21,549 bases of DNA from Priapulus caudatus (Eukaryota; Priapulida; Priapulimorpha; Priapulimorphida; Priapulidae). Where the stretch lies: the NCBI RefSeq assembly GCF_000485595.1, contig NW_014579340.1, forward strand, positions 1 to 21,549, written 5' to 3'. Of the stretch, positions 9,321-21,549 are shown piece after piece. The notes beneath the pieces are model-generated. The model was not told the DNA's origin. It searched no databases and saw nothing but the letters and a program-made list of their open reading frames with translations. A program made the translations under genes and the position numbers. Position 1 is the first letter of the stretch. Each line of letters opens with the position of its first letter.

Positions 9321-11464
9321 ACTACTTCATCCCCGCCCGCACTTCCCGTTGTCTCCCTTGTCGCACGCTTAGCCTCCTTCTTCTTCCACCGCCCCTCGAC
9401 TGTCTTTCCCGCCACCTTCCCTCAGTCTCCTACCCCTCTCCCCGCAGCAAGCTATATTACGTCCTTTTATTTAGGCCTTACTGCACGTCTGCTACGGTGC
9501 TCGCGCATGCGCAATATCTCCCAAGAATAATGATATTTTACCAAAATTATGAATTTAAAATGAAGAGGGGTTATCCCAGCATAGATTTCTATTATAATGT
9601 TCCATCAATTTACCTTACTTATGAAATAGGAATCAAGCCTTACATGTAAGGTCCCGGCTGGATATACCAGTCAGTACACAATCTGGCTACGTTACTGTTT
9701 TAGCGCATGCGCAATATCTCACCAGGGGAGTTATATTTTGAGCTCAAAATGCATTTAATATGGTCAGGAGGTATCTCAGTATAGGTTTCTGTAATAAATA
9801 TGAGTAGACCTGTGTGTATAATTAGGAGTGCGCCTTAGCCAGTAGAGTACAAAACTACTACTTCATCCCCGTCCGCCCTTTCCCTAGTCTCCCTTGTCGC
9901 ACGCTCAGCTTTCTTATTCTTTCACTGATCCTTGGCTATCTTCCCTGCCACCTTTCCTCGGGTTTCCACTGCTACATCCCTCAGCAAGCTTTCTTTACGT
10001 ACTTTTCCTTTGCCCGTGTTGCACGTCTGAAATCGTGCTCACGCATGCGCAATATCTCCCGAGAAGAATGATATTTTGCAAACATTGTGAATTTAAAATA
10101 ATGAAGGGTTATTCTAGCATAGAATTATATAATAAAATCAGCAGAACTCCCTTCAGAAATAGGAAGCAAACCTTGTATGTAAGTTCCCCACTGCATATAC
10201 TAGTCAGTACACAAACTGGCTACGTTACTCTTTTAGCGCATGCGCAATATATCACCAGAGAAGTTATATTTTGTGCTGAAAATGCATTTAATATGGTCAG
10301 GGGATATCTCAGCATAGGTTTCTGTAATAAATTCTTATGAGTATACCTGTGGTTAGAGTTAGGTGAGCGCCCTAGACTGTAGGGTGCAAAACTACTACTT
10401 CATCCCCGTCCGCCCTTCCCCTTGTCTCCCTTGTCGCACGCTCAGCCTCCTTCTTCTTCCACCGTCCCTCGGCTGTCTTACTTGCCACCTTCCCTTAGTC
10501 TCCTACCCCTCTCTCCGCAGCAAGCTATATTACTCCTTTTTATTTAGGCCGTACTGCACGTCTGCTACGGTGCTCGCGCATGCGCAATATCTCCCGAGAA
10601 AAATGATATTTTGCAAACATTGTGTATTTGAAATGAAAAGGAGTTATCCTACCATATAATTATATAATAAAATTTCATCAGTAGACCTCACTTCAGAAAT
10701 AGGAAGCAACCCTTGCATGTATGGTCCTTACTGCATATACGAGTCAGTACACAATCTGCCTACGTTACTGTTTTAGCGCATGCGCAATATCTCACCAGGA
10801 AAGTTATATTTTGAGCTTAAAATGCATTTAATATGGTCAGGGCGTATCTCAGCATATGTTTCTGTAATAAATTATTATGAGTAGACCTGTGTGTATAATT
10901 AGGAGTGCGCCCTAGCCAGTAGGGTGCAAAACTACTACTTCATCCCCGCCCCCCCCCTTCCCCTTGTCTCCCTTGTCGCACGCTCAGCCTCCTTCTCTTT
11001 CCATCGTCCCTCCACTGTCTACCCGCCACCTTCCCTCAGTCCCCCACCCCTCTCCTCCGCAGCAAGCTATATTACGTACGTTTCCTTTCCCCGTGCTGCA
11101 CGTCTGAAACGGTGCTCGCGCATGCGCAATATCTCACGAGACGAATGATATTTTGCAAACATTGTGTATTTGAAATGAAGAGGGGTTATCCTAGCCTAGA
11201 ATTGTATGATAAAATTTTATCAGTAGACCTCACTTCAGAAATATGAAGCAACCCTTGCATGTATGGTCCTTACTGCATATACGAGTCAATACATAATCTG
11301 GCTACGTTACTGTTTTCGCGCATGAGCAATATCTCACCAGACGAGTTATATTTTGTGCTGAAAATGCATTTAATATGGTCAGGGGGTATCTCAGCATATG
11401 TTTCTGTAATAAATTCTTATGAGTAGAACTGTGTGTATATAGGGAGTGCGCCCTAGCCTGAAGG

Positions 11465-11803
11465 GTGCAAAACTACTACTTTATCCCCGCCCGCCCTTTC
11501 CCTTGTCTCCCTTGTCGCCTGCTCAGCCTCTTTCTTCTTCCACCGCAAATCGGCTGTCTTCCTTGCCACCTTCCCTCAGTCTCCCACCCTCTCAACCGCA
11601 GCAAGCTATATTACGTACTTTTCCTTTGCCCGTGCTGCACGTCTGAAATGGTGCTCGCGCATGCGCAATATCTCCCGAGAAGAATGGTATTTTGCAAACA
11701 TTGTGAATTTAAAATGAAGAGGGGTTATTCTAGCATAGAATTATATAATAAAATTTTACCAGTAGACCTCACTTCAGAAATAGGAAGCAACCCTTGCATG
11801 TAA
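11465..11803 (+). other. satellite-borne ORF, best copy (112 codons), coding status doubtful
   Basis: One frame of the satellite unit is open from the head through half A. This copy reads MQNYYFIPARPFPCLPC at the start and IGSNPCM at the end. Related but not identical open frames occur in the units at 7564-7866, about 9300-9649, 10378-10659 and 12043-12342; some switch frame or stop early. The N-terminal half simply translates the pyrimidine tract, giving many Pro, Leu and Ser, and no domain is recognisable. The shared openness may just reflect shared DNA ancestry. I list it because it recurs in several units. Confidence 0.2.
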
Positions 11804-12505
11804 GGTCCCCACTGCATATACCAGTCAGTACATAATCTGGCTACGTTACTGTTTAGGCGCATGCGCAATATCTCACCAGAGGCGTTATATTTTGTGCTGA
11901 AAATGCATTTAATATGGTCAGGGGGTATCTCAGCATATGTTTATGTAATAAATTCTTATGAGTAGACCTGTGTGTATAATTAGGGGTGCGCCCTAGCCAG
12001 TAGGGTGCAAAACTACTACTTCATCCCCGCCCGCCCTTCCCCTTGGCTCCCTGGTCGCACACTCAGCCTCCTTCTTCTTCCACCGCCCCTCCGTTATCTT
12101 CTCTGCCACCTTTCCTAAGTCTCCCACCCCTCTCCCCCGCAGCAAGCTATATTACGTTGTTTTCCTTTGCCCGTGCTGCACGTCTGAAACGGTGCTTGCG
12201 CATGCGCAATATCTCCCGAGACAAACCATTTTGCAAACATTGTGTATTTAAAATGAAAAGGGGTTATCCTAGCATAGATTTATATGATAAAATTCTATCA
12301 GTAGACCTCACTTATGAAATAGGAAGCAACCATTGCATGTAAGGTCCCCACTGCATATACCAGTCAGTACACAATCTGCCTACGTTACTGTTTTAGCGCA
12401 TGCGCAATATCTCACATGTGGAGATATATTTTGAGCTAAAAATACATTAAATATGGTCAGGGGGTATCTCGGCATAGGTTTCTGTAATAAATTCTTATGA
12501 GTATA

Positions 12506-12700
12506 CCCTTTGGGGTTCCGAAAAACACAATTCCACTTGACAATTTCATGGGCCATTTCAATTGGAAGCTCGGCATAATGGACCCCCAACAAGCCATTTG
12601 ACTGACCAGCCCTCTTATTTAGCCGCCGATAGTTCTTATTTAGAACAAAGTCTTCATTGTTATCTTCTAAAACTACAGACCATCCGCTGACCGCTGTGGA
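12506..12700 (-). CDS. unrecognised exon-like ORF next to the satellite
   Basis: On the minus strand an open frame just beyond the satellite border reads VVLEDNNEDFVLNKNYRRLN and later AELPIEMAHEIVKWNCVF. The composition is unlike the low-complexity neighbours: mixed, charged, with Trp and Asn. It ends at a possible donor (gg|gtatac at about 12505) and begins near a possible acceptor (ctccacag at about 12698). I do not recognise the family. It could be a real exon of an unknown gene, or a fragment of a transposon protein joined to the satellite. The frame continues into the satellite at its 3' end, which is an accident of the junction. Confidence 0.3.
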
Positions 12701-12748
12701 GACGTGCGCCGGGCCTCGAATTTGGCGCACGTCTCCACTGCGGACAGC
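12686..12748. repeat. strong hairpin, 25-bp arms
   Basis: The arms at 12686-12710 and 12724-12748 are reverse complements with two mismatches. The inner 15 bp (gtggagacgtgcgcc and ggcgcacgtctccac) pair perfectly. The loop is 13 bases. The GC-rich arms would extrude readily. It lies at the 5' end of the exon-like ORF and could be a foldback element end or a break-repair scar. Confidence 0.7.
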
Positions 12749-13025
12749 GCTTCATACTTGAACATCCCCGCTGTCGCGTGCGCATATCACGCGGAACTGC
12801 GCGTCTCATCCGCGCGCAGCGCTCAGGATCCACAGCAAAGCTGTGCCACGCAATCTTGTATCATGTCTCTCTGGATTTTGGTGTGTATACAATAAATACA
12901 TATCGGAACAAGAGGCTTTGTTTAGCTATAAAAGATGTGATTCCACTGGGTTCGTTTTTTGCGCTTTAACATAAGTAGTTTGAAGGCGATATAGGTATTG
13001 AAAGTGTGTTTACACTCTTCAGACA
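12749..13025. other. short intergenic stretch, nothing recognised
   Basis: Contains an AATAAA word at about 12890 on the plus strand and otherwise unremarkable sequence. No gene is supported. Confidence 0.4.
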
Positions 13026-13029
13026 TAGA

Positions 13030-13390
13030 CCCCTATCATATATCTGCCTCCGTCTAGGCCTATTCTCTCCTTTATCATATCTATGTAGTCACCGATGTTA
13101 TTAAAAATGTCTCCTAGATATTTATATTTAGTACAATGTTTTTTTCTCTGTTCTACCCAAATAAATTTGTTCTTCTTTTTCAGTTCTAATGTTTCTATGA
13201 GGCGATAAGTTAATATTCATTATATTTGTCTTGTCCATATTGAATGTTATCATTTTTTCTGTTGCAAGTATGTTGCACGAATGTGCTAATTTCTGTACCA
13301 TGTTTAGGTTCCCTATTCCCAGTAGATCATCCATATATAACAGCGGTGGTATTTCTGTGGTACTTTGATATACATCTACTAGGGAGCCAT
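13030..13390 (-). pseudogene. fossil fragment of a non-LTR (LINE) reverse transcriptase
   Basis: On the minus strand one frame gives LVDVYQSTTEIPPLLYMDDL followed by NILATEKMITFNMDKTNIMN. After a frameshift near 13140 another frame gives KYKYLGDIFNNIGDYIDMIK. In non-LTR reverse transcriptases the x-x-DD motif of the palm domain is followed by a K-x-x-x-M block and then a YLG block, in this order and spacing, so the match is to the catalytic part of that enzyme. A stop precedes the fragment and the frames are broken, so it cannot be active. The endonuclease, the rest of the RT and the 3' tail are missing. The combination PP-L-x-x-DDL and KYLGDIxNN resembles a LINE family common in molluscs and other marine invertebrates, from memory. 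Confidence 0.7.
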
Positions 13391-14400
13391 ATCATCCACT
13401 GTTTATTTGGTCCAGGGTGGTACAGCCCACGATCGGACCCAATACTATTACTGTTCCTTGTCTTACTACTTGAGAACTTCGCTAATAGTGAAACTATCGG
13501 AGTTCCCTACTGGGGTGCTCACTGTGATTCGAGCCTTTTCATTCATCTTATATATTATCAAGAGCTAATAATAAGAGTTATTATTAGCTCTTGATATTAT
13601 GTTCCAACATGGACCTCTCAGCCCTTTGAACCAAAGATCTACCATAGTCTGTTAACCATAGGTTGTCGAAACACTTCGGTTCTGTCATCACCAAACATCA
13701 TCATCATAATCATACTCACATTTGTTCAACCCTGTTTTTGTGAATTACGGCTCTCACAACAAATTAGTCCGAGCCGACGCAGACCCCAGTAATGGTTAAC
13801 CCAGTAAAGTTAGTAAAGTTGGTTAACCCCAGTAAAGTTAAACCCGCACCCTCAGATTAGCAAAGCGGAGTTATAACGTCTGCGTGGGGGAATTTGCATA
13901 GAAATAATATACTAGTTAGACTAGGCATAGAACAATATAAACAACTGTATATATACAAATGTAAAAATATGTACAAATGTAACATATGTATACAATGTAT
14001 ATAAATGTAATATGTATATATACAACTGTATATATTGTTCTCAGGGTGAATTATAGGAACATTGGTGATTTATAATCAGGATAATGTATTTAACTTGTAA
14101 CCAGATTTAAACTTGGTTCCATCATCCATGAGGTGTCAAACGAAAGTGAACAATAATTACTCTTGGCCCATGGCATAAAGGGCTGCGGGGACCATGATTG
14201 ACCTTCAGGCTGTTCGTTAATTGCCGGTTTTGCAATAGTGGTTTCTTATAGTATTTTGTTGTCTGGCGGACATAGAATATTTATGTAAGAAATTCTACAA
14301 AGTAAAGCTAAGGAAGAAGGAATTCTTACAAAATCGATTTATTTTACATAAAGCAACTTTTACTCACACGGTTGCTCGATGTGTTTGAACTCTGAACAAT
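13391..14400. other. intergenic low-complexity region
   Basis: AT-rich, with a perfect palindrome, short repeats of ggttaacc(c)cagtaaagtt at about 13793-13842, and an AT block of acaaatgta-like words at 13935-14045. No gene is supported. Confidence 0.45.
13556..13596. repeat. perfect 19-bp-arm palindrome
   Basis: Arms tatcaagagctaataataa and its exact reverse complement are separated by three bases (gag). There is no mismatch over 38 paired bases. It could be a very short foldback, a recombination scar or a hairpin in RNA. Confidence 0.8.
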
Positions 14401-14410
14401 TTCATTTAGG

Positions 14411-14466
14411 AACATGAACATGAACCTAACCTAAACATGAACATGAACATGAACATGACCTGAACA
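14411..14466 (+). repeat. (GAACAT)n hexamer repeat
   Basis: About eight copies of gaacat or close variants, interrupted by cctaacctaa. Simple sequence. Confidence 0.8.
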
Positions 14467-14469
14467 TGG

Positions 14470-15045
14470 TTGTTGTCATTCAGTGTGGCAGTAACAACAG
14501 CGTGCGCCACAAAGTTAGCTATTATTAGCATTATCATAATTACCCCATAGTAACATCTAACCTATCCTGCCCCACTCACGTACACTGTACAGTTACTCAA
14601 GCAAGAATTATTATGCATAGTTATCGAAATTGCCAGACATCGAGAATATAATCAGGTTCGTGTAAGATTCCGAGCTCCGGCCCACAATTCAATCAAATAT
14701 CAAAGTCAAATTAATTGCAGCGAATAAAACGATAAAGTAACATATATAATTCATCAGCGACACCTAGTATTTACAAGATTTTGATCAATTATAATAATAA
14801 TAATAATACATAAATTATACAAACCAATACAAACGGAAACAGCACGTGAATTACGGAATCTGACCAAGAAATATGAAAGGATCTAGTCCGCAATGAAAAC
14901 ATCGTGGATCAAACCACTCTCACAAATTCATAACTTTTTTTGAGGCCAGATTTCAAACGGGCACGGCCGAGTTTAAATATAAAAATCAACTAACGGATAA
15001 ACTATATTTACAACACGGAATTAAACTGCGGGTTTTTACCATTCA
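14470..15045. other. intergenic, nothing recognised
   Basis: AT-rich DNA with a short ataata run at about 14792-14808. No ORF, RNA or element is supported. Confidence 0.45.
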
Positions 15046-15049
15046 ATCA

Positions 15050-15192
15050 CGCACACGTACACTCGCGCGCGCACGCTCACACGCGTACGCATGCGCGCGC
15101 GCATCCACACACTCTCGCCACATGTACAGCGATTTAGTTTACAGCGTTACACACACGCACGCACGCACGCACGCACACACGGGTGTGTGTAA
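15050..15192. repeat. alternating purine-pyrimidine tract, Z-DNA prone
   Basis: Two blocks of ca, cg and gcac repeats (cgcgcgcgcacgc, gcatgcgcgcgcgc, then cacgcacgcacgcacg ending in gggtgtgtgt) separated by about 60 mixed bases. Long alternating CG/CA runs adopt the left-handed form most easily under negative supercoiling. Confidence 0.7.
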
Positions 15193-15384
15193 ATGAAATA
15201 ACATGCGCACATTATCATGGATGGCTATCAAAAATAACCACCAGGCAGCGGCACGTTCTAGACCATCTAATTTACGACATGTCCCCACGGCGTCACTGCA
15301 TAACTGTCAGCGACCTGACTGTCATTATCAGACGCACCAGCAAAGCTACGGACGTAACATGTCGTGATATATATGTGTGTCGGA

Positions 15385-15490
15385 GAAAAATGATGAGAAA
15401 GGGAAGAGAGGGTAGCGATAAAGGAGAGGGGGAAGGGATCGAGAGCGGCGGTGAGAGAAACAAAGAGAGGGAGGGAGGAATAAACAGAAG
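15385..15490. repeat. GA-rich low-complexity tract
   Basis: Irregular purine-rich sequence (gagagg, gggagg and similar) on the plus strand. It explains the open frames seen on both strands here. Confidence 0.6.
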
Positions 15491-16505
15491 AGGATGGTCA
15501 CGGGGAGGGATTTAGCACGGGGCTGGGAGTACGGGGGAAAGGCGAGTCTAGGAAAGAAACAAGAAATCAAGGAGGGTCTTCTGTGATATTCCACCCCATC
15601 GAGTGGGTGTATAGTCACGCTATGATATGCTTTCGTGGGTTTAACAACAGTAGGGTTATGCACGTTCCTCACACACTGACAATTGAAAAACAAGACGTGT
15701 ATTACACATCAAACAATATTATTACCAATACATCCATCATTTACACGATACCAAACCTCTATCACTTAATTACCTTTACAACATTAATTACAACACACTT
15801 CCCGATCTGACTCAGTAATTAGCAAGTACCGACATGCACGTAATCAGCTCACGATCGGCATTCAGTAATTAATAGCATGACTAAAAGCGTTGTAAGATTT
15901 CTAGATACTTGAGCAAATTTGAAACTCGCCTGTTCTAATAGGGATTAGATGACAGTCCATAGAATATGGCAGCAGACAGACTTTATTTGACAATCCAAGC
16001 AGGACTATTCGCAAACGAACAAACCTATACGCTGTTGACGTTTATTCCTGTGGAGTTATGTGTAGTTAATAGACTACCGACATCATGGTTAAGTCAATGC
16101 ACTTCCTCGATTGGTCTCTAAATCCCAAGAGCTTACAATTCCAAGCATGACCATATATGTACGAGTGACTGGCTAAATGTTTCCTATTCGACTATATTTC
16201 ATGTTTTCTTTTCTCTCGCTGTACATTTTCGCTCGCGTACGACGACGCAGTAGATAACGATCGCGGCAATCTCAACAATATAATTCTCTCGCGTTTCTCA
16301 CACAGCTTAAACACCTGTATTTGATCTGATATGTGCATTCTCCTTGATACGTCACGTCGTTAGCGGCGCCTCCTGCCGACACATATACAAGACGATTCGC
16401 TCCCATCCCCGCGGACGACGATGGACGACGTAGCATTGACATCGATCAGTGAGGTCAGGTCGGATCAGTTAGCGGCGTCGGTGGGTAAGCACTACGGTAC
16501 GGATG

Positions 16506-16520
16506 TTTATAGATGGCGCT
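16506..16520 (+). promoter_or_regulatory. CTCF-like motif
   Basis: tttatagatggcgct matches the whole 11-base core YAGRKGGCRSY, including the AGATGGCGCT form typical of invertebrate CTCF, but not the outer bases. Confidence 0.3.
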
Positions 16521-16668
16521 GGCATCTCAACGTGGAATAGTTCCCCCGGTGAATCACGTTCACGCGCGGTGCATCCGCGCTGTCGTATGTCACGATCGCT
16601 CATCCATCCGCTCGTCCGCCGATCGTTGATACATATCGCCACGGTGGTTTTCCGCTCGCACGCACCCA

Positions 16669-16683
16669 TCTCTAGGGGGCGCC
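16669..16683 (+). promoter_or_regulatory. CTCF-like motif
   Basis: tctctagggggcgcc matches 13 of 15 positions of CCASYAGRKGGCRSY. It lies about 150 bp from the previous motif in the same orientation. Confidence 0.35.
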
Positions 16684-16750
16684 ACTCGTCCGGGAGCAGA
16701 TCGTCCGCCGACGGATCCATGTAGATGCTGGAAGTACGCGCGCTGCCAGC

Positions 16751-16867
16751 AAAATCTGCTCACGATATCTGCAGGCAGTATCTGCTGGCAATATCTGCTG
16801 GTGATATCTGCTGGTGATATCTGCTAGTGATATCTGCTAGTGATATCTGCTAGTTGCTATCTGCTGG

Positions 16868-16870
<3 letters not shown>
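16751..16870. repeat. 13-bp minisatellite at the Eph stop codon
   Basis: About nine copies of gatatctgctggt or gatatctgctagt, most regular in the middle. On the gene's strand it begins exactly where the coding region stops; the TAG stop codon itself lies within the last, degenerate copy. It would be the first part of the 3' UTR. Confidence 0.8.
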
Positions 16871-21424
<4,554 letters not shown>

Positions 21425-21549
21425 CCTCCCCTCCTTCTCCTTGCCACCTCCCCTCCCCTGCCTCCTCGGGCCCCTCCCCTCCCTACTCCATTAGTGGGGG
21501 AGGTAGACAATGTAGCTCGAACACCTGTAAACACATCAGTGGGAGTCTA

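Larger units (their letters stand above)
8643..9321. mobile_element. solo LTR of a retrotransposon inserted in the satellite
   Basis: This 679-bp block interrupts one satellite unit within its head. It begins tgtaacg and ends cgttaca, the TG...CA termini and inverted ends typical of LTRs, and it is flanked on both sides by ctac, a 4-bp target site duplication. Removing it with one ctac restores the satellite phrase actacttcatcc. A TATA-like ccttatatactc lies at about 9052-9063. There are no gag or pol ORFs. Short TGTAACG...CGTTACA ends are common in Ty3/Gypsy LTRs, so that family is likely but unproven. The orientation is not settled. Confidence 0.8.
7172..12507 (+). repeat. tandem satellite array, about 540-bp period, nine units
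   Basis: Unit heads (gcgccctagccagtagggtg and variants) begin at 7509, 8050, 8610, 9830, 10367, 10907, 11448 and 11988. Spacing is 537-560 bp once the LTR inserted in the third is removed. A ninth, truncated unit starts at 7172. Each unit has four parts: a head with the small palindrome ccctagccagtaggg; a pyrimidine-rich tract of about 120 bp ending in a 3'-splice-site-like ccgcag; half A starting gcgcatgcgcaatatctccc; and half B starting gcgcatgcgcaatatctcacc about 200 bp later. Halves A and B are related through the following 110 bp or so (phrases such as attta, gttatc, ataaaatt, agtagacct in the same order). The unit therefore arose by an internal duplication before it was amplified. Identity between units is high, with scattered substitutions and small indels. 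Confidence 0.9.
15500..16750. other. region downstream of the Eph gene, possible 3' UTR
   Basis: On the gene's strand this lies after the stop codon. AATAAA-type words occur on the minus strand at 16041-16046 and 15982-15987, about 825-885 bp after the stop, and could be poly(A) signals. Two CTCF-like motifs are listed separately. No other gene is supported. Confidence 0.35.

Noticed and set aside
16421-16484. plus-strand ATG exon followed by a gtaagc donor
   Set aside because: The reading MDDVALTSISEVRSDQLAAS is short, matches nothing, and a donor-like word alone is weak evidence.

Overview
This window is eukaryotic and most likely from a bilaterian invertebrate. The evidence is spliced exons with GT-AG borders, long repeat-rich introns, tRNA-derived SINE fragments, MITE-like elements, a solo LTR, a non-LTR reverse transcriptase fossil, and TTAGGG-type telomeric repeats. 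The kinase sequence ([20 protein letters not shown]) looks more like protostome Eph receptors than vertebrate ones. Together with TTAGGG repeats this suggests a non-insect protostome such as a lophotrochozoan or priapulid-like animal. That placement is inference.

The only confidently identified gene is the 3' part of an Eph receptor tyrosine kinase on the minus strand, about 16868-21424. Reading right to left, the exons encode the start of the catalytic loop (ending in HR), the rest of that loop plus DFG and the activation loop, the kinase C-lobe, the end of the kinase domain, the first half of a SAM domain, and the second half of the SAM domain with the C-terminus ending in GFLV. The ectodomain, transmembrane segment and kinase N-lobe lie beyond the right edge. 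Several exons need small frame corrections. Either the assembly carries indel errors or this copy is decaying.

The rest is almost entirely repeats. Region 1-1600 has no recognisable gene. Region 1600-3150 holds two tandem copies of a 580-600 bp inverted-repeat element carrying degenerate CCCTAA repeats and a tRNA-like Pol III segment, flanked by GC-rich short repeats. Region 3150-6560 has no convincing genes. Region 6560-6840 is a MITE-like remnant. Region 7172-12507 is a satellite array with a period near 540 bp, nine units, split by a solo LTR at 8643-9321. Each unit contains two diverged halves, each opening with a GCGCATGCGC palindrome. Region 12500-13400 holds an unrecognised exon-like ORF, a strong hairpin and a LINE RT fossil. 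Region 13400-16750 is mostly low-complexity intergenic DNA.

The Eph introns are themselves built of repeats: a polypurine tract, a CpG-rich 20-bp minisatellite of about 40 copies, a truncated SINE, an (AAT)n tract, and eleven perfect TTAGGG copies just upstream of a 3' splice site. The strongest candidates for something new are the compound satellite, the telomere-repeat-bearing MITE pair, and the telomeric array placed where an intron branch point should be. No complete novel multi-gene system is visible.
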